Shown in pieces: positions 7,657 to 14,601 of a stretch of DNA of 19,403 nt. The notes beneath the pieces were generated by a model. The model saw nothing but the letters and a program-made list of their open reading frames with translations. It did no database searches and was not told the DNA's origin. The first letter of the stretch is position 1. The number at the start of each line of letters is the position of its first letter. Source of the stretch: Lachnospiraceae bacterium UBA3633 (GTDB taxonomy: Bacteria > Bacillota > Clostridia > Lachnospirales > Lachnospiraceae); NCBI GenBank assembly GCA_002374095.1, contig DFKY01000019.1, positions 1-19,403 on the forward strand, written 5' to 3'. The translations under genes and the position numbers were made by a program.

Positions 7657-8130
7657 TTACAGATGCCCATACTTCCTACTCATCTTAAGTTTAAGCAGTG
7701 CAACACATTTTCTTGCTTCTGCAATTGTCATACAATTTTCAGCCACAATATTAGTTTCTGTTCCAGAGACACTGTGATTAGTATCTACCATCGTATCCAT
7801 ATACTCATTTTGATCAACTATGCCTTGAGTGCCTATAAGTACCATACCAACTTGCGGTATATCTCGTCTTCCTATTGCTTCCATAGCAGCAGCAAGGTCA
7901 ACATTACTATTGCCCCAAGAATCTTCTGATACAATAGCTCCATCACAACGCATCGCTTCAAGCCAAGCTCCTATCCTCTCGCCTGTAAACTTTTTATCAA
8001 CATTTCTATCTGGTATACCACCTATCACTACTCCAAGAAAATCAATATCTGGATCTTCTGCAATCAAATTTATAAGTGGATCTCTAAAATGATGTAGTGT
8101 AGTTTCTTTTGTACTAGGACCAACTCCCAT
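7657..8130 (-). CDS. prdE: D-proline reductase accessory protein PrdE
   Basis: The 157-residue protein begins MGVGPSTKETTLHHFRDPL, which matches the PrdE type and the corresponding part of the PrdA proprotein. GVVIGGIPDRN and AMRCDGAIVSEDSWGNSNVD follow. PrdE and PrdD are encoded in D-proline reductase clusters and are related to parts of PrdA, the proprotein cleaved to make the pyruvoyl-bearing subunit. Their exact role is unsettled, with stabilising or maturing the complex a plausible idea. The gene follows prdD by 9 bases, has a strong GGAGG site, and is last in the unit before the shared terminator. Cys82 and Cys133 are present. The assignment rests on recognition of the sequence and on context. 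Confidence 0.85.
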   Translation of the reverse strand: MGVGPSTKETTLHHFRDPLINLIAEDPDIDFLGVVIGGIPDRNVDKKFTGERIGAWLEAMRCDGAIVSEDSWGNSNVDLAAAMEAIGRRDIPQVGMVLIGTQGIVDQNEYMDTMVDTNHSVSGTETNIVAENCMTIAEARKCVALLKLKMSRKYGHL

Positions 8131-8139
8131 ATGCTCCTC

Positions 8140-8916
8140 CTAACCATATAGACAGCGAAGTGCGCCGTCTCTATACTCATTTGGTGATAAAATTATTGGT
8201 GATCCAACAGAATCAATAATTGATCTACTATCTGTAAAGCCTGATGGATCTTTTGCAAAATAATGTGTGTCATACATAGCACCTTGTCCTGACACAAGTT
8301 TAACTACAACAACTTTTTTCTTACCTGGATGTATCAAATCTCTATACACATGCTTCTCGCTTTCATCACCATCTCTAAATTTTTTGAGATTTGCTCTTAC
8401 TGGCTCGCACATAATCTCACAAGCAGTATGACATGCATCTGGTCCTACTCTCTTTGTAGCATAACCTTCTTTTATGAGCACATCTACAAGTATGATATAG
8501 TCATCATCTGATGGTGTACCTGGTTGATTGAAAGTTACCTTTTCATCCATCCACCCATCAGAATTTCCAAACGCACAGATCTGACGACCTGCCGTGTCAA
8601 CTCCAGTAAGCATCACATATGCACCTGTTATAGTATGAGTTATACCTTCACCTATATTCCCAAGTGCCTTTACAGATATTGGAAATATATCCATGACAGA
8701 ATTTATCTCTATATGATGTTCGCCTGGTTTAAGAATTCTGACTGTCAGATTTTCAAAAAGTTCAGAGCTTTTCTTCAAATCTTCTTCTATACCTTTTTTT
8801 ATTGTAAGTTTATAGTTATCTCCATCCTTGACATATGCTGTCTTTTCTCCCCACTCAACATCGTTGCAGTGAAAAGATCTGATTGTAAGTTGCCTTTTAA
8901 CTATTTCCTCTGCCAT
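8140..8916 (-). CDS. prdD: D-proline reductase accessory protein PrdD
   Basis: The 258-residue protein has the features of PrdD: N-terminal IRSFHCNDVEWGEKT, the central GITHTITGAYVMLTGVDTAGRQICAFGNSDGWMDEKV, and the C-terminal VVVVKLVSGQGAMYDTHYF plus SPIILSPNEYRDG. It is homologous to one part of the PrdA proprotein. The segment RVGPDACHTACEIMCEP has three closely spaced cysteines. In pyruvoyl proproteins a cysteine becomes the cofactor, but I cannot show that cleavage occurs in PrdD. AAGGG lies about 8 bases before the ATG. The upstream intergenic region holds a GC-rich hairpin at 8974-8992 that may act in RNA processing. Co-transcription with prdF and prdE is likely. Confidence 0.85.
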   Translation of the reverse strand: MAEEIVKRQLTIRSFHCNDVEWGEKTAYVKDGDNYKLTIKKGIEEDLKKSSELFENLTVRILKPGEHHIEINSVMDIFPISVKALGNIGEGITHTITGAYVMLTGVDTAGRQICAFGNSDGWMDEKVTFNQPGTPSDDDYIILVDVLIKEGYATKRVGPDACHTACEIMCEPVRANLKKFRDGDESEKHVYRDLIHPGKKKVVVVKLVSGQGAMYDTHYFAKDPSGFTDSRSIIDSVGSPIILSPNEYRDGALRCLYG

Positions 8917-8973
8917 ATTTTTTCCCTTCGGGCTCAGAACGCCCTTACATTTTAATATACAAGATATAAATTA

Positions 8974-8992
8974 GGGCGGATAAAATCCGCCC
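8974..8992. other. GC-rich hairpin between prdF and prdD
   Basis: GGGCGGAT and ATCCGCCC form a perfect 8-bp stem around AAA (TTT on the minus strand). On the coding strand it is followed by TAATTTATA rather than a clean T run. It may be a weak attenuator or an mRNA-stabilising/processing element that sets different levels of prdF and prdD. Confidence 0.7.
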
Positions 8993-9019
8993 CATAAAAA
9001 CTAATATATATGACTCAAC

Positions 9020-10069
9020 TTACACTACAAAACCATATCTCTTTGGATCTTCTTGATCAATTATATAATCAGCAACACCAGTAAGATATGCTGCTCCAGT
9101 AACCATAGGAACTACTGCATCAAAGTTTCCTACTTTTGTAGTCTCTTTGATTTCACCAATAAAGAGTGAACCAATGATACTTTCATATCTAAACTTCTCG
9201 CCAACCTTTATCTCTCCAAGGTGATGAAGAGTAGCAAGTTTTGCTGATGTACCAGTTCCACAAGGTGATCTATCAACTGAGTGATCTCCGAATACAACGC
9301 AATTTCTCTTATCAGCTTTAGACTTATCTGGTGCCTCTTGGAAGAACTCCATAAGATCTATAGTAGTTATATCAAGCTCTGGATGTTTTACTTTTTCAGC
9401 TTCATTACACTTTGGAAGACATGCCATACCAAAGTTAGAATACCAGCCAGCATTCTTAGCTTCTATAGCTGGAATAGCTGGTGTCACTTTTGTCACATCA
9501 ACAAGTGCAAAGAATGATCCACCAAATGATATAGTAAATGGCACTTCATATTTCTTTCCTTCAAAGTCAACAGTAGTTTTGCAATTCTCTTTAAATACAA
9601 ATGCAGGAACATTTGTAAGAGTTACTGACTCAACTTTGCCATTCTTTACCATAGCCTTAGTTCTTATGATACCTGCTGGTGCATCAAGAACTACTTCATT
9701 TTCGCCTTCATGCATCTCTTTAAGTCCACCCTCAAGTATAACAGTAACAGATCCTATAGTACAGTGTCCGCACATGTTGAGGTATCCGCCTGTATCCATA
9801 AAGATAACACCATAATCAGCTTCCTTATGAACTGGCTCGCAGAGGAATGCACCAAACATTTCTCTATGCCCTCTTGGCTCATGCATAAGTGCAGTACGGA
9901 TATTGTCCGCATTTTTTTCCATCCAATTCTTTTTCTCAATCATGTCGTTTCCTTGTGGCTCATCAAAGCCTCCAGTAACGATACGGCAAAACTCTCCTTC
10001 AGTATGAGCATCGATAACTTCAAGCACTCTTTCATACTTTTTGTAGTCTACTTTTCTTGTAATTTTCAT
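9020..10069 (-). CDS. prdF: Proline racemase
   Basis: The 349-residue enzyme interconverts L- and D-proline by a two-base mechanism without cofactor. Both catalytic cysteines are present in their signature motifs: LNMCGHCTIGS with Cys100, and DRSPCGTGTSAK with Cys270. Their 170-residue spacing equals that of characterised racemases (Cys130/Cys300 in Trypanosoma cruzi). Because the second motif keeps Cys, racemase or 4-hydroxyproline epimerase is favoured over the dehydratase relatives, which have Thr there. Proximity to prdD/prdE favours proline racemase feeding D-proline reductase. The protein has a short N-terminal extension of about 12 residues. AAGGAGGAGAG lies directly upstream of the ATG. 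A 139-base gap separates it from putP. Confidence 0.92.
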   Translation of the reverse strand: MKITRKVDYKKYERVLEVIDAHTEGEFCRIVTGGFDEPQGNDMIEKKNWMEKNADNIRTALMHEPRGHREMFGAFLCEPVHKEADYGVIFMDTGGYLNMCGHCTIGSVTVILEGGLKEMHEGENEVVLDAPAGIIRTKAMVKNGKVESVTLTNVPAFVFKENCKTTVDFEGKKYEVPFTISFGGSFFALVDVTKVTPAIPAIEAKNAGWYSNFGMACLPKCNEAEKVKHPELDITTIDLMEFFQEAPDKSKADKRNCVVFGDHSVDRSPCGTGTSAKLATLHHLGEIKVGEKFRYESIIGSLFIGEIKETTKVGNFDAVVPMVTGAAYLTGVADYIIDQEDPKRYGFVV

Positions 10070-10098
10070 AACTCTCCTCCTTATTTTTTAGGAAACAT

Positions 10099-10112
10099 AT
10101 ACGACATCGTAT
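10099..10112. promoter_or_regulatory. Palindrome in the putP-prdF gap, possible operator
   Basis: ATACGA-CA-TCGTAT is a 6-bp inverted repeat with a 2-base centre, 30 bases upstream of the prdF start in the 139-base intergenic region. Further up, CCAC/GTGG (10158-10176) forms a small hairpin. I see no clean sigma-A or -24/-12 sigma-54 promoter in this gap, so prdF is probably transcribed from the putP promoter. Confidence 0.35.
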
Positions 10113-10208
10113 CCTACAATATCCAATACTGTTTACCAATTATTCTGTATATTTATACCACCATGTCCTATCGTGGCTATAGTTAATAATTTGATAAATA
10201 TAAATCTA

Positions 10209-11753
10209 TTAAATATTTGTCATAACTTCATCAAAAGTATCTTGAATCTCTTTTGATGGTTCAGGAGTAACTTTTGATACTATAATAGCTACTATAAGAT
10301 TTATAAGGAATGCTGGAAGAAGCTCATAGATGTTCCAAGCTCCACCAAGTGGACGAACCATAAACTTCCATACAAATATAGTAATAGCTCCAACAACCAT
10401 GCCAGCTGCTATACCTTGGCTATTCATCTTCTTATCGAAAAGTGCAAGAAGCATACCAGGACCAAAGCATGCACCAAATCCTGCCCAAGCAAATGCTACA
10501 ACTTGAAATATAGATTTTCCTATAGGTGACTCTGGGTTACTTGCTATAAATATAGCGAGTATAACTATAACGATTATAGTGCATCTTGCTGCAAATAATG
10601 CCTGCTTATCTGATAATTTTTTCTTAAATGTGCTTTGCATAAGATTTTCAGAGAATGATGATGCTGCACAAAGAAGCTGTGAATCAGCTGTAGACATAGT
10701 AGCAGCTAAGATTCCTGCAAGGATGACACCAGCTATAATTGCAAAGAACACACCATTTTGTGCCAAAAGATTGGCTATATGTATGATAGCTCTCTCACTA
10801 TCTGATCCAGCAAGTTCAGCAATAACTCCTTCACCTGACATTGCCTTACCAATGATACCTATTATGATAGCAACTCCCATAGATATAAATACCCATATAG
10901 CTGCTATACGACGAGAAAGCTTTAATTCATTTTCATCTCTTATAGACATGAAACGAACTAAGATGTGTGGCATACCAAAATATCCAAGTCCCCATGCAAG
11001 TGTAGATATAATTGTGATAAATCCATATGAGCCAGCTGCACCAGAACTTGCATCATATGTCTCATTGAGCTTTAAATATCCTGGAAGATTAGATAGATAG
11101 TTCATCGCATTTCCCCAACCACCAGCTTTGTTGATTGCGAAGAACACTATAACGACAAGTGCAAATGTCATGATGATAGATTGAATTAAGTCCATCACAG
11201 CAACTGATCCAAATCCACCAATTGTTGAATAAGAAAGTATAACAACTGCACCAATAAATACACCTACTATGTAATCCATCTCAAAAAGCGTAGTAAAAAG
11301 TTTTCCTATCGCTTGTAGTCCTGACGCTACATAAGGTATAAAGAAAATAATGATGATAATAGCAGCAACAGTCTCTATAGCATGATTCTTCTCTCCAAAT
11401 CTCTTTGAGAAAAATCCTGGTATTGTTATAGCATCAATCTTTGCGCTATAACGACGAAGCCTTTTTGCTACAAGTAAGAAATTGAGATAAGTTCCTACAC
11501 CAAGACCTATGGCAGTCCATGTTGCATCTGCAAGACCAGTTAGATATGCAACACCTGGTATACCCATAAGAAGGTATGAACTCATGTCACTTGCTTCAGC
11601 TGACATCGCAGTAACAAGCGGTCCCATCCCACGACCCCCAAGGAAGAAACCTTCACTGCTTTGCTTTGTCTTTCTACCAATATAGATACCAGTACATACA
11701 ACAAATAACAAATACACAATGATTACAATAAGAATAGCAATACTTGTACTCAT
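10209..11753 (-). CDS. putP: Sodium/proline symporter, SSS family
   Basis: The 514-residue membrane protein has the solute:sodium symporter fold with about 13 hydrophobic segments. Characteristic sequences are GGRGMGPLVTAMSAEASDMSSYLLMGIPG at about residues 39-67, the PutP hallmark with its Na+-site and substrate-contact serines, GGFGSVAVMDLIQ at about 179-191, and the ATMSTADSQLL segment at about 352-362. It imports proline with Na+, supplying L-proline to the racemase and to D-proline reductase. AAAGGAG lies 7 bases before the ATG. It heads the putP-prdF-prdD-prdE unit behind a consensus promoter and a leader of about 185 nt with hairpins, which suggests regulation at the RNA level. Confidence 0.95.
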   Translation of the reverse strand: MSTSIAILIVIIVYLLFVVCTGIYIGRKTKQSSEGFFLGGRGMGPLVTAMSAEASDMSSYLLMGIPGVAYLTGLADATWTAIGLGVGTYLNFLLVAKRLRRYSAKIDAITIPGFFSKRFGEKNHAIETVAAIIIIIFFIPYVASGLQAIGKLFTTLFEMDYIVGVFIGAVVILSYSTIGGFGSVAVMDLIQSIIMTFALVVIVFFAINKAGGWGNAMNYLSNLPGYLKLNETYDASSGAAGSYGFITIISTLAWGLGYFGMPHILVRFMSIRDENELKLSRRIAAIWVFISMGVAIIIGIIGKAMSGEGVIAELAGSDSERAIIHIANLLAQNGVFFAIIAGVILAGILAATMSTADSQLLCAASSFSENLMQSTFKKKLSDKQALFAARCTIIVIVILAIFIASNPESPIGKSIFQVVAFAWAGFGACFGPGMLLALFDKKMNSQGIAAGMVVGAITIFVWKFMVRPLGGAWNIYELLPAFLINLIVAIIVSKVTPEPSKEIQDTFDEVMTNI

Positions 11754-11939
11754 AATCTTTCTCCTTTCAAATCCGCGGCGACAAGTTATCCATGTCGCTA
11801 AAAGGGGAATAAGATTATATTTACACGCCCTTTAAGACACCTCCTATTAGACGCCCAAAATAATTCTTATCCATCCACAATCGCATTTGGTCGAGCCCCG
11901 CTGTCACAAATGTATCGTGGACTTTCTTAAATTTTTCTT
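11754..11939 (-). promoter_or_regulatory. Long structured 5' leader of putP
   Basis: The predicted start site near 11939 lies about 185 nt before the putP ATG. A long imperfect hairpin pairs TCCAC (11874-11878) with GTGGA (11917-11921) and CATTTG (11884-11889) with CAAATG (11907-11912), with a 17-base apical loop. A second hairpin, GCGACA/TGTCGC (11778-11783 and 11793-11798), sits just above the Shine-Dalgarno site. GGGCGT occurs twice between them. I do not recognise a known riboswitch, and no T-box motif is present. A cis-regulatory RNA is inferred. Confidence 0.5.
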
Positions 11940-11945
11940 ACTATT

Positions 11946-11974
11946 ATTATAATAAAAAAATGACAGTCTGTCAA
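11946..11974 (-). promoter_or_regulatory. Consensus promoter of the putP-prd unit
   Basis: On the minus strand TTGACA (11969-11974), a 17-base spacer and TATAAT (11946-11951) form a perfect sigma-A promoter. The -35 box lies within an inverted repeat (11955-11986). Confidence 0.88.
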
Positions 11975-11986
11975 CTGTCATTTTTT
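11955..11986. repeat. Inverted repeat overlapping the putP -35 box
   Basis: AAAAAATGACAGT and ACTGTCATTTTTT are perfect 13-base arms around a 6-base centre. The shape is that of a bidirectional terminator, but no gene ends here on either strand. The position over the -35 region also suits an operator. Confidence 0.75.
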
Positions 11987-12186
11987 CTTATACGGCTACT
12001 TTTAAACTACTTCTAAGTATATACTATCTATCTTAAGTGTAGCTTCAGACTTATTGAAACAAAATGAAGCCTATTGAACGAAATTAATTATATAGACTAG
12101 TGCAACTAAACAACTTTTAGACTTTCCATTGTATATTAATAATAGATATAAAAAAATGATTATACTTTAAGGGCTTTTTATTGACT

Positions 12187-12234
12187 GTATCATTTTTGCA
12201 GTTGTTTTGTTCATCACAAGAACACAAATGATAC
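12187..12234. repeat. Nested inverted repeat in gene-free DNA
   Basis: GTATCATTT (12187-12195) and AAATGATAC (12226-12234) are perfect 9-base arms. Inside them TGTTC (12208-12212) pairs with GAACA (12220-12224). The nested stems could be an RNA fold or a remnant of a small mobile element. Confidence 0.5.
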
Positions 12235-12433
12235 CATAAAAGTACTTAACCATTAAAGGCTTTTAGACTTTTTCATATTTTTTTTAAATAAAATGTCGTT
12301 TTATCACATATGCGTTAACAATGACAAGGGTACTGTTTTGACTAAACATTTTAACTTTTCTATGAGGGGGTGCAGAAAACTTATACTTTTTAACTTTTCT
12401 ATTTAGAAAATTTAAATTGTTTGACAATAAAAA

Positions 12434-12456
12434 ATTGGGTCTTAATACGACCCAAT
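12434..12456. terminator. Hairpin with flanking A and T runs, likely bidirectional terminator
   Basis: ATTGGGTC (12434-12441) and GACCCAAT (12449-12456) enclose a 7-base loop. T-rich sequence follows on the plus strand, and a T5 run follows directly on the minus strand. No intact gene ends here, so it may insulate neighbours or mark a lost gene. Confidence 0.65.
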
Positions 12457-12512
12457 ATTTGTTCTTTTTTTAGTTAATCGCTATATTTCTCGTTATGCAT
12501 TTCAAATACTAC

Positions 12513-12540
12513 TTGACAATTTTATAAAATATGCTATTAT
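12513..12540 (+). promoter_or_regulatory. Promoter for the DUF3800 leader and gene
   Basis: TTGACA (12513-12518) and TATTAT (12535-12540) are 16 bases apart. Transcription would begin near 12547, just before the structured leader. Confidence 0.7.
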
Positions 12541-12546
12541 AACAAT

Positions 12547-12611
12547 AAGTGGGTGGTTATGAAAATAATCTAGCCCCATCGTTATAGGCGGGGAAGTCCT
12601 CGCCGTTTTTT
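12547..12611 (+). ncRNA. Structured leader RNA ending in a terminator, upstream of the DUF3800 gene
   Basis: GGCGGGG (12587-12593), an AAGT loop and CCTCGCC (12598-12604) form a 7-bp stem with one G-U pair. Then come G and six T residues, so this is a full intrinsic terminator 14 bases before the DUF3800 start codon. Upstream, GCCCC (12573-12577) can pair with GGGG (12590-12593), which competes with the terminator stem or forms a pseudoknot. A tetracodon frame, ATG AAA ATA ATC TAG (12559-12573), ends exactly where the structure begins. A product of about 65 nt would result from termination. Published comparative work describes several DUF3800-associated RNA motifs; this looks like such an element, but I cannot assign the subtype. 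Confidence 0.7.
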
Positions 12612-12624
12612 ATGAGGAAAAATC

Positions 12625-13299
12625 ATGAAGGAACTTAGTATCTTTATAGATGAATCAGGTGATTTTGGTAGATTTAGCCATCATTCCCCATATTATATAA
12701 TATCTCTTGTTTTTCATGAGCAAAATCATGATATTTCATCTCAATTAAAAAATTTTGAAAACAAATTGATGCAACTCGGTTTTACAAATCATTCAATTCA
12801 CACCGCACCAATAATTAGAAAAGAATTATCATATATTGATATAGATTTAATTTTGCGAAGAAAACTACTATCATTAACAATGGCATTTATACGTAAAATT
12901 GATATAAAATGGTCAACCATATCTATTACTAAAAAACAATTTGATAATTTTGATGAAGAAATTTCTAAACTTGCAAAAGAACTGTCAAATTTTATAAAAA
13001 ACAATATAAACTTTATGCTCTCTTTTGATAACATAAAAATTTATTATGACAATGGTCAAACAGAAATAAAAACACTTATTAATTCCGTTTTTAGTAGTAA
13101 CTTGCCAAATGTAGTTATGAAAAATATTCAATCTACTAACTATAGACTCTTTCAAGTAGCTGATTTCATATGTACATTTGACTTACTATATAAGAAGTAT
13201 ATTGCAAAACAATTAAGCAAATCTGAGATAATCTTTTTTGGTAATGAGCGAAATCTATACCGAAACTACATAAAGCCACTTTCAAAACTAAAATTTTAA
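12625..13299 (+). CDS. DUF3800 domain protein, putative RNase H-fold nuclease
   Basis: The 224-residue protein begins with the DUF3800 signature: IFIDESGDFG at residues 6-15, with acidic residues D9, E10 and D13. Later hallmarks are IYYDNGQTEIK (D142) and LFQVADFICTFDLL (D180). The spaced acidic residues are compatible with an RNase H-like metal site; function in the family is not established. GAGG lies 7 bases before the ATG. A terminator hairpin stands between promoter and start codon, so expression depends on read-through or on remodelling of the leader. The gene converges on the DUF2971-like gene and is followed by the first CRISPR-like repeat. It is the only plus-strand gene in the accessory region. 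Confidence 0.85.
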   Translation: MKELSIFIDESGDFGRFSHHSPYYIISLVFHEQNHDISSQLKNFENKLMQLGFTNHSIHTAPIIRKELSYIDIDLILRRKLLSLTMAFIRKIDIKWSTISITKKQFDNFDEEISKLAKELSNFIKNNINFMLSFDNIKIYYDNGQTEIKTLINSVFSSNLPNVVMKNIQSTNYRLFQVADFICTFDLLYKKYIAKQLSKSEIIFFGNERNLYRNYIKPLSKLKF

Positions 13300-13347
13300 A
13301 AATAATATACTTCAGAATAATGGACCAGCAAAACAAATTATTATTAT

Positions 13348-13383
13348 TTTCTAGTGATAGTCAAATTTGGAGTATACTAAAGC
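13348..13383 (+). repeat. Solitary 36-nt CRISPR-like repeat, copy 1
   Basis: This copy lies between the convergent DUF3800 and DUF2971 genes. It matches copy 2 at all but four of 36 positions, and contains the shared core TAGTGATAGTCAAATTTG and the shared end CTAAAGC. No spacer-repeat unit follows. Sequence similarity to the other copies stops at the repeat edges. Confidence 0.85.
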
Positions 13384-13390
13384 TTTATCA

Positions 13391-14341
13391 TTAAAACACA
13401 TTTCCGTTTTCATCTATTTTTTTACCAGTAATCGAATCCAAAATATGATAAACCATCTTGCAATCTTTAGGATAACTACTTTGAGTTTCAAAAAGTTTTT
13501 TCATATCGTTTGAATTAAAATCATCAATATTAATACTCTTTTTCCTGTATATTTCGGAAATTTCAATATCACAATTCAAATTTGGAAAATCTTTGCGAAA
13601 TCCTTCTATCCTTTGCTCTTCATGTACCTCCCACGAACAATCACACTCTTTATCATTAATATTTGGATGCAATGTAATTTTATTTATATACTTGCCTAAA
13701 TCTATACTTATATCGCTAATTTCTCTGTTGTATAAAGGCTCAATTATCATTCTTATTTCATTTTCATGCTCAAAGTTTTTTCTCTTTATATATCCCATCC
13801 AAGTTGTATATGGATAATACTTTCGAGCTTCACAGAATAAAACATTTTTAGGATTGTCTTCTATATCAATGTACTGAATAGGTGCAATGAATAAAGCATT
13901 CATTAAATTATGTTTTATAGATTCAATCAAATCTTTAATATTCGTTTCTATACACACGCCATAGCCATTTACAAAACTTCTCCACATAAAATCACAATCA
14001 TAATTTTTTGTAAAACAAACGGCTCCTGCTTCCCCTGTCCTAGGAGTATTATTATTTTTTAAAGTAATATTAGCATATGTTGCTATAAAATCAACATAAC
14101 TAAAATCTTCAAACGGGTTTATAGCCTCAGTTTCTTTACTTTTATTAGTGTTGTTTACTTTTATAAACCTATATGGCAATTCCCACGGATCATCCCAATT
14201 GTATATATGCGTTAAATGCATTTTTCTTGTCTTATATAGTCTAATAAAATTTTTCATTGTATAATAATGATACATTTTATCATTTTCTGATAAATCTTTG
14301 TGAATTGCTATACCAGACCAACCCAACCTTATATGTGCCAT
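13391..14341 (-). CDS. DUF2971-like protein, unknown function
   Basis: The 316-residue protein resembles the DUF2971 group. YHYYTMKNFIRLYKTRKMHLTHIYNWDDPWE at residues 24-54 corresponds to the family's N-terminal Y-H-Y-T and N-D-P-x-E motifs, and AVCFTKNYDCDFMWRSFVNGYGVCIET at 107-133 matches the C-F-S/T ... M-W-x-x-Y/F-x-x-x-x-x-G-V-C-I motif. Another conserved patch is KNFEHENEIRM at about 188-198. The biochemical role of DUF2971 is not established, and it often occurs in variable regions. GGAGG lies 7 bases before the ATG. The gene is framed by two direct copies of a 36-nt repeat, one 7 bases beyond its stop and one 48 bases above its start, as if it were a cassette. Confidence 0.75.
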   Translation of the reverse strand: MAHIRLGWSGIAIHKDLSENDKMYHYYTMKNFIRLYKTRKMHLTHIYNWDDPWELPYRFIKVNNTNKSKETEAINPFEDFSYVDFIATYANITLKNNNTPRTGEAGAVCFTKNYDCDFMWRSFVNGYGVCIETNIKDLIESIKHNLMNALFIAPIQYIDIEDNPKNVLFCEARKYYPYTTWMGYIKRKNFEHENEIRMIIEPLYNREISDISIDLGKYINKITLHPNINDKECDCSWEVHEEQRIEGFRKDFPNLNCDIEISEIYRKKSINIDDFNSNDMKKLFETQSSYPKDCKMVYHILDSITGKKIDENGNVF

Positions 14342-14389
14342 ATATATACCTCCTATTTTACAATTATTTACCTAGTATTTCTTTCATGA

Positions 14390-14425
14390 GTTTTAGTGAT
14401 AGTCAAATTTGAAGTATTCTAAAGC
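14390..14425 (+). repeat. Solitary 36-nt CRISPR-like repeat, copy 2
   Basis: This copy starts GTTTTAGTGATAGTC and ends TTCTAAAGC, the lengths and ends typical of type II CRISPR repeats. It lies upstream of the DUF2971-like gene. No second copy follows at spacer distance (about 30 bases). Confidence 0.88.
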
Positions 14426-14460
14426 CTAAATGTGTTTTCATTATAATTATATCCTTTATA

Positions 14461-14601
14461 TTATTGTTTATTCGTCTTTTCTTCTTTTGCATTTTCCTTT
14501 TTTCGTAGTGCTACACCTATTTTAATGCCACAAAATACAAAACAAGCAAAAACTAAGGCAGTGATTGCTAATCTTATGAAAGTCCCGATTATTTGTTCCA
14601 T
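14461..14601 (-). CDS. 46-residue single-pass membrane peptide
   Basis: A short gene encodes MEQIIGTFIRLAITALVF..., with a hydrophobic helix at about residues 8-32 containing Cys20 and Cys24, followed by a highly charged tail rich in Lys and Glu (residues 33-46). AAGGAG lies 7 bases before the ATG, and a promoter-like TTGATA-17-TAAAAT lies about 120 bases upstream. The layout (one helix plus charged tail) is shared by small phage membrane proteins and by type I toxin peptides. I cannot choose between these and do not recognise the family. The gene sits between CRISPR-like repeats 2 and 3. Confidence 0.6.
   Translation of the reverse strand: MEQIIGTFIRLAITALVFACFVFCGIKIGVALRKKENAKEEKTNKQ

Larger units (their letters stand above)
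11990..12512. other. Gene-poor AT-rich stretch
   Basis: I find no reading frame with a credible start and Shine-Dalgarno site on either strand. The stretch contains short degenerate direct repeats (TTTTAACTTTTCTAT at 12349 and 12388; CTTTTAGACTTT near 12114 and 12260), an inverted repeat at 12187-12234 and a hairpin terminator at 12434-12456. It marks the change from the metabolic backbone to the accessory region. Confidence 0.6.

Noticed and set aside
8140..8916. PrdD as a self-cleaving pyruvoyl proprotein like PrdA
   Set aside because: Cysteines are present in DACHTACEIMC, but the cleavage site cannot be verified from this sequence alone.
8974..8992. A true terminator between prdF and prdD
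   Set aside because: The stem is strong, but the following minus-strand sequence is interrupted by A residues. Listed as a hairpin only.
10070..10208. A sigma-54 promoter before prdF, as expected if PrdR controls it
   Set aside because: No GG-N10-GC pattern of the -24/-12 type was found in the gap.
11754..11939. A T-box or known riboswitch in the putP leader
   Set aside because: No T-box sequence and no recognisable conserved core of a known class were found. Left as an unassigned structured leader.
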